A DNA stretch of 64,000 bases, from NCBI GenBank assembly GCA_947644645.1, contig CANSAF010000004.1, forward strand, positions 1 to 64,000, given 5' to 3'. This document shows, piece after piece, positions 17,682-25,106 of the stretch. Position 1 is the stretch's first letter, and each line of letters opens with the position of its first letter. Source of the stretch: an uncultured Sporosarcina sp. GTDB taxonomy: Bacteria > Bacillota > Bacilli > Bacillales_A > Planococcaceae. A program made the translations under genes and the position numbers. The notes beneath the pieces are model-generated. The model was not told where the DNA came from. It worked only from the letters and a program-made list of their open reading frames with translations, and made no database searches.

Positions 17682-19085
17682 TTATTTATCCAAGCCGAAG
17701 TAACGCTGTGCATTTCCATAGCAAATATTGTACACATATTGTTTCAATAGTGGTAGATCATTCGGAACTTTGCCTTCCTCAACCCAAGTACCAAGTAAAT
17801 TACATAAAATTCTTCTGAAATACTCATGACGTGGGAATGAAAGGAAACTTCTTGAATCTGTTAACATGCCGATGAAATTGCTAATCAAACCAAAATTAGC
17901 GAGCGTCTTCATCTGGTCTTCCATCCCGTCTATTGTATCATTAAACCACCACGCCGTCCCGAATTGAACTTTTCCAGGCACTTCAGAATTTTGGAAATTC
18001 CCAGCCATACCAGCTAAGATATTATTATCATTTGCATTTAAACTATACAAAACTGTTTTTGGCAGCTTATCATTCACATCTAATGCATTTAAAAATCCGG
18101 ATAATTTATCAGCAATTAAATAATCACCCATTGAGTCAAATCCTGCATCTGGTCCAAGTTGTTTAAACATTCTTATACTATTATTTCTAAGTGGGCTCAT
18201 ATGTAATTGCATGATCCAGCCCTTTTCTGCATATAATTCACCTAAAGTAACAAGTGTAAACGTCTTATATTGTTCAACTTCGAGTGCTGTTAATGTTTCG
18301 CCTTTAAGTCGTTTCGCAAAAATAGCCGATACTTCTTGTTGCGTTGCTTCTGCATAAAACATTCTTTCAATCCCATGATCAGAACTACGGCATCCCTGGG
18401 CATCAAAAAATTCCACGCGTTCTTTGAATGCAGCCAGTAACTCATCATAAGATGTAATTGAACGATTTGTCGCAGCTTCTAATTTTTCAAGCCAAGGCAT
18501 GAAATCTTCTCTTTCAATATTCAATCCTTTATCTGGACGGAATGATGGTGAAACAACTAAATCATCGCCTTTGTCTTTTAAAGCAATATGGCTCTTTAAA
18601 TCATCTACTGGATCATCTGTCGTTCCAACGAACTCAACTTTTTTATTTGTCAAAAGCGCTCTCGCTGTCATATCGTCTGATTGTAATTTTTTATTGGCAG
18701 CTTCCCAAATTCTCGGCGCTGATTCTTCATTTAACACTTCGTCAATGTCAAAATATCTTAATAGTTCAAGATGCGTCCAATGGTATAACGGATTTCCAAA
18801 TGTATTCGGAACAGTTTTTGCCCAAGCTAAAAACTTCTCGTAATCACTTTTATCTCCCGTAATATACGACTCATCTATGCCATTCGCGCGCATCGCACGC
18901 CATTTATAATGGTCTCCACCTAACCAAGCTTCCGTTAAGTTTTCAAACTTTTTACCTTCCAAAATTTCATGTTGATTCAAATGGTTGTGATAATCGATAA
19001 TCGGTAAATCCTTTGCCGTTTCGTGATAAAGCACCTTTGCCGTTTCGTTGTACAATAAAAAATCTTCAGTAATAAAAGTTTTCAA
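17682..19085 (-). CDS. uxaC: Glucuronate/galacturonate isomerase
   Basis: A 467-residue uronate isomerase that converts D-glucuronate to D-fructuronate and D-galacturonate to D-tagaturonate. The N-terminal motif DLPIIDYHNHLNQHEI carries the family's metal-site histidines. The blocks YHWTHLELLRYF, GTTDDPVDDL and LTDSRSFLSFPRHEYFRRILC are typical. I prefer the TTG at 19085: GGGAGG lies 9 bases before it and the protein then begins MKTFITEDFLL, like relatives. The ATG at 19094 abuts the ribosome binding site. The promoter carries a perfect ROK-type palindrome and a cre-like box. The other genes of the uronate pathway (uxuA, uxuB, kdgK, kdgA) are absent from the window. Confidence 0.92.
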   Translation of the reverse strand: MKTFITEDFLLYNETAKVLYHETAKDLPIIDYHNHLNQHEILEGKKFENLTEAWLGGDHYKWRAMRANGIDESYITGDKSDYEKFLAWAKTVPNTFGNPLYHWTHLELLRYFDIDEVLNEESAPRIWEAANKKLQSDDMTARALLTNKKVEFVGTTDDPVDDLKSHIALKDKGDDLVVSPSFRPDKGLNIEREDFMPWLEKLEAATNRSITSYDELLAAFKERVEFFDAQGCRSSDHGIERMFYAEATQQEVSAIFAKRLKGETLTALEVEQYKTFTLVTLGELYAEKGWIMQLHMSPLRNNSIRMFKQLGPDAGFDSMGDYLIADKLSGFLNALDVNDKLPKTVLYSLNANDNNILAGMAGNFQNSEVPGKVQFGTAWWFNDTIDGMEDQMKTLANFGLISNFIGMLTDSRSFLSFPRHEYFRRILCNLLGTWVEEGKVPNDLPLLKQYVYNICYGNAQRYFGLDK

Positions 19086-19122
19086 GTGAACCATCCTCCC
19101 TATTATGAATCTCGTTTTTTTA

Positions 19123-19145
19123 ATTTGTTTGCCAGGCAAACAAAT
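19123..19145 (-). promoter_or_regulatory. Perfect palindromic operator before uxaC
   Basis: An 11-base inverted repeat around one central A: ATTTGTTTGCC then GGCAAACAAAT. It lies directly downstream of the proposed -10 box, a repressor position, and shares TTTGTT-N9-AACAAA with the ROK gene's own upstream region. Confidence 0.8.
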
Positions 19146-19173
19146 ATAAATCTTATTATCATCATAATTGTAA
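19145..19173 (-). promoter_or_regulatory. Likely uxaC promoter
   Basis: On the minus strand TTACAA and TTTATA are 17 bases apart. The -10 touches the palindromic operator and the -35 overlaps a cre-like box. Confidence 0.45.
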
Positions 19174-19182
19174 GCGTTTTAT
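19169..19182 (-). promoter_or_regulatory. cre-like box overlapping the uxaC -35
   Basis: In plus orientation it reads TGTAAGCGTTTTAT, matching 12 of 14 cre positions. The site overlaps the proposed -35 region of uxaC. The remaining bases up to 19343 are AT-rich with one small CGCGG/CCGCG hairpin at 19321-19335 and no gene. Confidence 0.4.
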
Positions 19183-19343
19183 TTTTCAAGTTTTTAAATA
19201 AATGAAATGAAAGTTTTTCTATCGACAAAAAATTCATCACTTAATCTTTTAAATTTCTTATTAAAAAACTTGAGTTTCAGAGGAGATTTTAATGACTTTT
19301 TACTTTAACTAATAAAAAAACGCGGCATTTCCGCGCATATAAA

Positions 19344-19396
19344 AATGGAAGGCGTCCCAAAAGTCGTCTACTTTCGACTTTTGAGACGGCCCTCCA
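19344..19396 (-). terminator. Terminator after the PfpI-family gene
   Basis: CGTCCCAAAAGTCG pairs with CGACTTTTGAGACG, extended by AATGGA/TCCATT. It begins right after the stop of the PfpI gene. Confidence 0.8.
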
Positions 19397-20080
19397 TTAT
19401 TTTTTCAACCGCTTTAATACAAGCTCTGCAACAGCTGCACTTGACGCTGGGTTTTGCCCTGTGATGAGACGTCCATCTTCAACTGCAAAAGGTGCAAATG
19501 GTTCACTTGCTTTTTCATATTTGACACCGCGATTTACCAATTCAGTTTCTGTTAAGTACGGCACATGTTGATCTAATTGTGCAAGTGTTTCTTCTTCATT
19601 TGAAAAACCCGTTACCGTTTTTCCATCGATTAAATAATTTGTTTCATCGATTTTAATATTTAATAAACCAACTACACCATGACAAACTGCCGAAACAATA
19701 CCGCCATTTTCATAAATCGTTTGACCAATCTTCTGTAGTTCTTCATTTTCTGGGAAATCCCAAACTGTTCCGTGTCCGCCAGCATAGTAAATCGCTTGGT
19801 AATCTGCTGCGTTTACTTCACTTGGTTTTAAAGTATTGCCTAATTTACGCATAAATGATTCATTTTGATAAAATGCCCAATCTGTTTCATCTGCCGCTTC
19901 CAAACTCGCAGGGTCAATAGGTGTATAACCACCTTTTGGACTTACATAATCCACTGTATAGCCAGCCGATTCAACTTTCTCTACAAAATGCGTTGCCTCA
20001 CTTAACCATAAACCAGTTGCACGGTTCATCGTTGGGTATTTCGAAAAATTTGTTAATACAACAAGTACTTTATTAGACAT
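19397..20080 (-). CDS. DJ-1/PfpI superfamily protein (Hsp31/glutamine amidotransferase-like)
   Basis: A 227-residue cytoplasmic protein. The nucleophile elbow AVCHGVVGLL holds Cys133 followed by His134, and Glu28 in ATGLWLSEATHF corresponds to the conserved acidic partner of DJ-1 enzymes. The mid-sequence GGHGTVWDFP is the Hsp31-like pattern. Relatives act as glyoxalases, protein chaperones or in stress resistance. It is divergent from a MerR regulator, and an inverted repeat between them suggests that the regulator controls this gene. It is not obviously part of the sugar pathways around it. Confidence 0.85.
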   Translation of the reverse strand: MSNKVLVVLTNFSKYPTMNRATGLWLSEATHFVEKVESAGYTVDYVSPKGGYTPIDPASLEAADETDWAFYQNESFMRKLGNTLKPSEVNAADYQAIYYAGGHGTVWDFPENEELQKIGQTIYENGGIVSAVCHGVVGLLNIKIDETNYLIDGKTVTGFSNEEETLAQLDQHVPYLTETELVNRGVKYEKASEPFAPFAVEDGRLITGQNPASSAAVAELVLKRLKK

Positions 20081-20117
20081 CTTGTCACTCCTCTTTTATC
20101 ATTATCATTAGTCTATT

Positions 20118-20137
20118 ACTTAAAGTGCACTTGAGGT
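20118..20137. promoter_or_regulatory. MerR-type dyad between divergent genes
   Basis: ACTTAAAGTG and CACTTGAGGT form a 20-base dyad with 8 of 10 paired positions. The shape matches MerR operators of the CTTAAAGT/ACTTGAG type. It lies 24 bases before the MerR start and 38 before the PfpI gene. Confidence 0.55.
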
Positions 20138-20160
20138 CAAGAGAAAGGATTTGTATCATA

Positions 20161-20571
20161 TTGACGACTTATACAATGGGTGAAACGAGTCATCAAGTAG
20201 GCTTGCCAGCACCGACACTCCGCTATTACGAAAAAGAAAAACTGATTCCTGAAATTTCGCGGAACGAAGCGGGTAATCGCATTTATTCTGAAACAGATAT
20301 TGAATGGATTTTATTCATTAAAACATTAAGAAATACAGATATGCCGATTCATTTGATTAAAGAATATGTTTCTTTATTCCAAGAAGGTGAAGAGACGATG
20401 AAAGAACGAAAAAAATTGATTGAAGCACATACCGAAAAAGTGCAAGAAGAAGTCGATCAAAAAATTAAAAACCTGAAAATTTTACAAAGAAAAGTGAGAT
20501 ATTATCATACAATGGATCGCCGACAGCAAAAGCTAAGTAGCCGCGCTTTTAAAGCGACTCAAATTGAATAA
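20161..20571 (+). CDS. MerR-family transcriptional regulator
   Basis: A 136-residue regulator. The DNA-binding domain is MGETSHQVGLPAPTLRYYEKEKLIPEISRNEAGNR-like, with the hallmark TLRYYEKEKL at residues 17-26. A dimerisation coiled coil follows (residues 80-125, rich in E/K), with no cysteine ligands for metal sensing. I place the start at TTG 20161, which follows GAAAGGA by 10 bases and gives the usual short N-terminus. The longer reading from 20125 lacks a binding site. It probably senses aldehyde or oxidative stress, as AdhR-like relatives do, and acts on the divergent PfpI gene. The ligand is unknown. Confidence 0.85.
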   Translation: MTTYTMGETSHQVGLPAPTLRYYEKEKLIPEISRNEAGNRIYSETDIEWILFIKTLRNTDMPIHLIKEYVSLFQEGEETMKERKKLIEAHTEKVQEEVDQKIKNLKILQRKVRYYHTMDRRQQKLSSRAFKATQIE

Positions 20572-20586
20572 TCCAAGCAATAAAAA

Positions 20587-20609
20587 AAAGCAGCCAAATC
20601 GGCCGCTTT
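20587..20609. terminator. Bidirectional terminator between merR-like and oxidoreductase genes
   Basis: AAAGC-GCC and GGC-GCTTT pair around AAATC, with A and T runs outside. The two genes converge here. Confidence 0.75.
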
Positions 20610-20611
20610 TT

Positions 20612-21622
20612 TTATTTGATTGTCTCCGTAACGCCAGATTGAATAGATTGATAACACGCATCCAATACCGCCATATTATTCAACGTATTTTGCGTTGTAT
20701 GTGGTGCAATTTTTTCACCATTTAAAATCGCCTGTGATAATTGTTCAATTTCTAAGCAGTACTGATCGCCTCTGATTAATTCAGTCGTTACAACATCACC
20801 TTTTTCGAGTTGAATCATACCTTCACCGCCGTAATTATCCGGACGAAACGCGCGCGGAACTGTAATCGAACCTTCCGTACCGTGAATGCGATATTCATGG
20901 CGCATTGCCGCATTGAAACTACAATCGAATGTTGCACTTATCCCATCTTCAAAAGTTAAATGCCCCACTGCAGCAGTTTCCACATTCATTTTCGCATCAA
21001 TTACTGGATGAACATGTACCGATGCCGGTTCCATCCCCAACACATTACGAATCGCATGAATGCCGTAACAACCGACGTCATAAATGCTTCCGCCACCTTT
21101 TTCATGGCTCATACGAATATTTGCAGCACGGTTTTCTTCTGCCAAATAAAACGAAAAACTTGCAGTCATATACGTTACTTCTCCAATTTCTCCACTCGCA
21201 ATGATTTCTTTTACACGAGCATGTTGTGGATGGAAATAGTACATAAATGCTTCCATAAATAACACATTTTCCGCTTCACATACTTCAATCATTTCAGCTG
21301 TTTCTTCTGCCGTTAATGCGGCAGGTTTTTCACATAATATATGTTTTCCATTTTTTGCTGCTTCAATGACCCATTCTTTATGTAAATGATTTGGTAATGG
21401 AATATAAACTGCATCGATGAATGGATCATTTAATAGTTTCTCATAATCATCATAAACTTTTTCGATTTGAAATTTCTCCGCGATTTCATTTGCTTTTGCA
21501 AGATCGCTCCCCGTTGCAATCGCAGTTACCACAGCGTTTTCAGCTCTACTAAATGCTGGCAATAAAGCCTTCTGCGCAATCCCAGCTGTACTCAAAATTC
21601 CCCATCTTACCTTCTTCATCAA
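20612..21622 (-). CDS. Gfo/Idh/MocA family oxidoreductase
   Basis: A 336-residue dehydrogenase. The Rossmann start VRWGILSTAGIAQKALLPAF, the EKP motif CEKPAALTAEETAEM and the block GGGSIYDVGCYGIHAIRNVLG are those of the subgroup that includes D-xylose and dihydrodiol dehydrogenases (NADP-type). Two ATG codons start it. It stands alone: its own terminator is shared with the convergent merR-like gene, and more than 230 bases separate it from the importer genes upstream. It may still belong to the same sugar pathway. The substrate is unknown. Confidence 0.85.
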   Translation of the reverse strand: MMKKVRWGILSTAGIAQKALLPAFSRAENAVVTAIATGSDLAKANEIAEKFQIEKVYDDYEKLLNDPFIDAVYIPLPNHLHKEWVIEAAKNGKHILCEKPAALTAEETAEMIEVCEAENVLFMEAFMYYFHPQHARVKEIIASGEIGEVTYMTASFSFYLAEENRAANIRMSHEKGGGSIYDVGCYGIHAIRNVLGMEPASVHVHPVIDAKMNVETAAVGHLTFEDGISATFDCSFNAAMRHEYRIHGTEGSITVPRAFRPDNYGGEGMIQLEKGDVVTTELIRGDQYCLEIEQLSQAILNGEKIAPHTTQNTLNNMAVLDACYQSIQSGVTETIK

Positions 21623-21659
21623 ACAACAACCTCCCTAATTATCTTCCCTCCATTATCAC

Positions 21660-21815
21660 CGAAAAGCCAAAAAAACGCCACTCACACAAGACAAATTCTC
21701 CCAACCAAACTAGCAACCGCTAAAATGCAAAATGCTCAAAACACCCTCCTGCAACGAACTCAAAATCAGCAAACAACAACCCAAACTCCCCAAACCGCAA
21801 AAAAGCGAGGCAACC
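21660..21815. other. Strand-biased spacer, C/A-rich on plus
   Basis: The bases are strongly asymmetric: A and C dominate on plus and G and T on minus. No coding frame matches anything I know, and no long conserved repeat is visible. Rough 21-base phasing of GTTTTG-like words on the minus strand is possible but weak. It lies between the importer terminator and the isolated oxidoreductase gene. Confidence 0.4.
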
Positions 21816-21854
21816 CCAAAAGTCATGCCCTTAGACTTTTGGAGGCGCGCCTCC
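21816..21854 (-). terminator. Terminator after importer genes, next to a 14-base palindrome
   Basis: CCAAAAGTC pairs with GACTTTTGG. Directly beside it GGAGGCGCGCCTCC is a perfect 14-base palindrome. Both lie a few bases after the stop of the MalG-like permease. Confidence 0.7.
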
Positions 21855-21858
21855 CTTG

Positions 21859-22680
21859 TTAACCTTTCACTGAGCCTGCTAGTAATCCTCTGACAAAATA
21901 TTTTCCTAAGAAAATATAAACGAGTAAAGTCGGCAATGCAGCTAATAAAGCACCAGCCATTTGTACATTCCACTGAACAACTTGGCTTCCCGATAAGTTT
22001 TGTAAAGCAACCATAACCGGCTGATTATCGCCCGTTGTAATCGTTACCGCAAATAAAAACTCATTCCAAATATTTGTAAATTGCCAAATCGCTACAACAA
22101 CAAATCCAGTTATCGATAATGGAATCATAATATGACGGAACACCCCTAAAAAGTTTGCCCCATCAATTTGCGCAGATTCAATCATTTCACTTGGAATATT
22201 CGCGTAGAAATTTCTAAACATTAACGTCGTAATCGGTAAACCGTAAACAACATGCACGAGGATTAATCCCCATAGAGAATTATATAAATCTATCGTTCGT
22301 AAAAATTGAATAAGTGGAATTAAAATACTTTGATAAGGAATAAACATCCCAAATAAAATAAATGTGAATAGAATGTCTGCTCCTTTAAATTTCCATTTAG
22401 ACAATACATAACCATTCATCGCACCTAAAACTGCTGACAATAATGTTGCTGGAATGACTAAATAAAAACTGTTCAATAAGTTCGGCGATAAATTTTCCCA
22501 TGCAATTTGATAAGAACTAAAATCAAACGCAGTCGGTAAACTCCACATTGTCGCCAAGGAAACTTCTTCTATCGGTTTTAAACTCGTAATAATAATGACG
22601 TAAATCGGCATTAAAAAGAAAATCGAAACGAGAATCAGCAATACATATTTTAAAATTGTTCCTAGACGTAAAGTTGTCAT
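21859..22680 (-). CDS. CUT1 ABC importer permease, MalG-like
   Basis: A 273-residue six-helix inner-membrane subunit. The ATPase-contact loop is ESAQIDGANFLGVFRHIMIP. The C-terminal FVRGLLAGSVKG is the usual MalG-type ending. Its start overlaps the preceding permease stop by 4 bases (ATGA), so translation is coupled. It is the last gene of the importer that begins with the binding protein at 25002. It serves the unknown sugar sensed by the three-component system upstream. Confidence 0.88.
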   Translation of the reverse strand: MTTLRLGTILKYVLLILVSIFFLMPIYVIIITSLKPIEEVSLATMWSLPTAFDFSSYQIAWENLSPNLLNSFYLVIPATLLSAVLGAMNGYVLSKWKFKGADILFTFILFGMFIPYQSILIPLIQFLRTIDLYNSLWGLILVHVVYGLPITTLMFRNFYANIPSEMIESAQIDGANFLGVFRHIMIPLSITGFVVVAIWQFTNIWNEFLFAVTITTGDNQPVMVALQNLSGSQVVQWNVQMAGALLAALPTLLVYIFLGKYFVRGLLAGSVKG

Positions 22681-23618
22681 GACTGATCCCCCTTCCTATT
22701 ATTCCATAAATACGGAACGATAAAGACCGCAACGAGTAACAACATAATAATGGCAATCGCTGCACCATTTGCGTAATAATTTCCTCTAAATGTCGTTTCA
22801 AACATATATAATCCTGGCACATCTGTGACGAAGTTCGCACCAGTTCCCGTCATCGCATAAACTAAGTCAAATATCTTCAATGAAATATGCGCCATAATAA
22901 TCACAACACTCATCGTAATCGGCATCAGAAGTGGCAAGACAACTTTCCAATAAATTTGAAACTCCGTTGCGCCGTCCATTCGCGCGGCTTCACGAAGTTC
23001 ATCACCAATACCCCGTAATCCTGCTAAATACATCGCAAGAGAAAAACCCGTCATTTGCCAAACAGCTGCAATGACAACTGCTAAAATTGCGACTGGTAAA
23101 CCAAATTCGATTTGCCCCCATTGAAATCCTGCCAAAATATTTGTGTCCGTATACCACTTCGGTTGAATCCCGAATACTTTTAAAAAGTTATTAAACCCAG
23201 TAGATGGGTTCAATAGCCACTGCCAAACAACCCCTGTCACAATAAATGACAAAGCCATTGGAAATAAAAAGATATTCCTAAAAATCGATTCGCCTTTTAA
23301 TTTTTGGTCTAGTAAAATTGCTAAACCCAATCCTAAAACAATTACTAGCCCAATAAAGAAGACCGTAAAGAAAATTGTATTTCGTAAATCTGCTTGAAAT
23401 CGAAAATCATTAAATAAATATGCATAGTTTTTTAATCCGGCAAAGGAGAAATCAGGAACAATTGTATTATAATTACTAACCGATAAATATCCCGTCCAAC
23501 CGATAAAGCCGTAAACAAAAACGACAATTAATATTAAAGAAGGAATTAAGAAGAGGATTGCGGTGAGTTGGTCTTTTGATATTTTATTTTTCTTCCTAAT
23601 CGGTAGGTCCTTTTCCAT
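22677..23618 (-). CDS. CUT1 ABC importer permease, MalF-like
   Basis: A 313-residue inner-membrane permease with six helices and the loop EAARMDGATEFQIYWKVVLP. Three ATG codons stand in a row. The third (23618) is 8 bases from AGGAGG, whereas the first is only 2 bases away, so the third is chosen. It follows the binding-protein gene after a hairpin and overlaps the next permease gene by 4 bases. Confidence 0.88.
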   Translation of the reverse strand: MEKDLPIRKKNKISKDQLTAILFLIPSLILIVVFVYGFIGWTGYLSVSNYNTIVPDFSFAGLKNYAYLFNDFRFQADLRNTIFFTVFFIGLVIVLGLGLAILLDQKLKGESIFRNIFLFPMALSFIVTGVVWQWLLNPSTGFNNFLKVFGIQPKWYTDTNILAGFQWGQIEFGLPVAILAVVIAAVWQMTGFSLAMYLAGLRGIGDELREAARMDGATEFQIYWKVVLPLLMPITMSVVIIMAHISLKIFDLVYAMTGTGANFVTDVPGLYMFETTFRGNYYANGAAIAIIMLLLVAVFIVPYLWNNRKGDQS

Positions 23619-23652
23619 CATCATTTCCTCCTATCTTTTAAATATGTATATA

Positions 23653-23686
23653 GAAAGGCCGCCGAATTTTCCTTCGGCAGCCTTTC
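23653..23686 (-). terminator. Hairpin between binding-protein and permease genes
   Basis: GAAAGGC-GCCGAA pairs with TTCGGC-GCCTTTC. Such intercistronic hairpins usually give more binding protein than permease. Confidence 0.75.
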
Positions 23687-23688
23687 AC

Positions 23689-25002
23689 TTACATCTCAGG
23701 TGCTGCGCTTTTTAATGCAGAAATTAGATTGTCTACATCTCTTTGCGTAACAAAAATATTGACTGCTTGATTTGCTTTCGTAACGAACCCTTCAGATGCA
23801 GCTGAACCGTGCGCAAGTGTCGGGAAAAGTTTTGCTGTTTTAAAATCTTCAATCGTATCTTTTCCGTAATCATCGTATTTTGATGGATCTGCATCAATTC
23901 TTGCTGGAATCGAACCTTTTAACGGATTAAATACGTCTTGTGCTTCAACTGAACCTAAGAATGTTAAGAATTCTTTTGTTTCTTCTACATGCTCTACACC
24001 TGTTGGTAAACCGAATGTGTCTGTAATTACTGCGAATTCGCCAACTGTATCTGGGAATGCAAAGTAACCGAAGTCTTCATTTGTCACTAAGCCTAAGTCA
24101 TTTACAAAGTATCCTTTCGCCCAATCACCCATATTTAGCATTGCTGCATCGCCTTCTGCTACAAGTTGTGCAGAGTCTTGCCAGCTACGAGAAGCATGGT
24201 CATCATTGACATAGTTTAATAGTTTATCGAAGTTTTCAGCTGCTTTTACAACTCTCGCATCATCAAATTCAATTTCACCATTAAATAATTTAATATAATC
24301 GTCTGCACCTAATTCTGCTGCTAATAAGTTTTCGAATACTTGCGTTGCTTCCCAAGTTTCTTTATCTCCTAAAGCTAATGGAACGACACCTGCCGCTTCT
24401 AATTTCTCAGCTACAGCGAAGAATTCATCCATCGTTGTCGGAACTTCTAAATTATGTTCGTTAAAAATTTCCATATTGTAAAAAATAACATTTCCTCGGT
24501 GAATATTTACTGGAACTGAATAAATATTCCCATCACTACTGACTAAATCGATTAATGATTCCGGGAATTTATCCATCCAATCATTGGCTTCATATAATTC
24601 ATTGAGTGCTTCCATTTTATTAGCCGCTACCCAACTTTTGTTTAACTCTTCTCCACCATGTACTTGGAATGTTGAAGGTGGATCATTTCCTTGCATACGT
24701 GTTGCTAAAACAGCTTTTGCATTCGTTCCAGCTCCACCTGCAACTGCCGCGTTTTTCACTTCAATATCTGGGAACTTTTCATTGAATAAATCAATCAATG
24801 CAAGTAAGCCGTCTTCTTCCCCGGCTCCTGTCCACCAACTGAAAATCTCTACAGATCCTGCTGATCCACTATCTTTTCCACCGCTGTCCGTTCCTTTCGA
24901 ATCATCATCCGTTCCCGAACTCGAATCCGAATCTGAACCTGAGCTACATGCTGCAATAATTAACACTAAACTTAACATGAGCAGACTCAATATCTTTTTC
25001 AT
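23689..25002 (-). CDS. CUT1 ABC importer, sugar-binding lipoprotein
   Basis: A 437-residue solute-binding protein. The start at ATG 25002 follows a GGGGTGGGGG site and begins a clean signal peptide with lipobox LIIAAC (Cys19). The longer frame to 25050 would put a cre box and extra residues ahead of it. A Ser/Asp/Gly-rich linker (residues 20-50) leads into VEIFSWWTGAGEEDGLLALI and later LVAEGDAAMLNMGDWAKGYF, both typical of glucose/mannose or oligosaccharide binding proteins of family 1. A cre box lies 24 bases upstream. The preceding regulator genes suggest induction by an extracellular sugar. Confidence 0.88.
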   Translation of the reverse strand: MKKILSLLMLSLVLIIAACSSGSDSDSSSGTDDDSKGTDSGGKDSGSAGSVEIFSWWTGAGEEDGLLALIDLFNEKFPDIEVKNAAVAGGAGTNAKAVLATRMQGNDPPSTFQVHGGEELNKSWVAANKMEALNELYEANDWMDKFPESLIDLVSSDGNIYSVPVNIHRGNVIFYNMEIFNEHNLEVPTTMDEFFAVAEKLEAAGVVPLALGDKETWEATQVFENLLAAELGADDYIKLFNGEIEFDDARVVKAAENFDKLLNYVNDDHASRSWQDSAQLVAEGDAAMLNMGDWAKGYFVNDLGLVTNEDFGYFAFPDTVGEFAVITDTFGLPTGVEHVEETKEFLTFLGSVEAQDVFNPLKGSIPARIDADPSKYDDYGKDTIEDFKTAKLFPTLAHGSAASEGFVTKANQAVNIFVTQRDVDNLISALKSAAPEM

Positions 25003-25025
25003 TTGAACCCCCACCCCTTCCGTAT

Positions 25026-25039
25026 TGATAACGCTTTCA
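25026..25039 (-). promoter_or_regulatory. Perfect cre box (CcpA) before the importer
   Basis: TGAAAGCGTTATCA on the minus strand fits all 14 consensus positions. It lies between a TATATA -10-like box and the ribosome binding site of the binding-protein gene, a road-block position. The -35 region is poor, as expected for an AraC-type activated promoter. Confidence 0.8.
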
Positions 25040-25106
25040 CTTATATACAATACACTCCATTTGATTATTCAGATTATTTAAAACCTGTACTTTTTTATGT
25101 TTTTCT

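Noticed and set aside
21710..21973. An 87-residue Cys/Leu-rich protein on minus
   Set aside because: Most of it lies in the 3' part of the permease gene in another frame, and the rest is in the biased spacer. There is no ribosome binding site.
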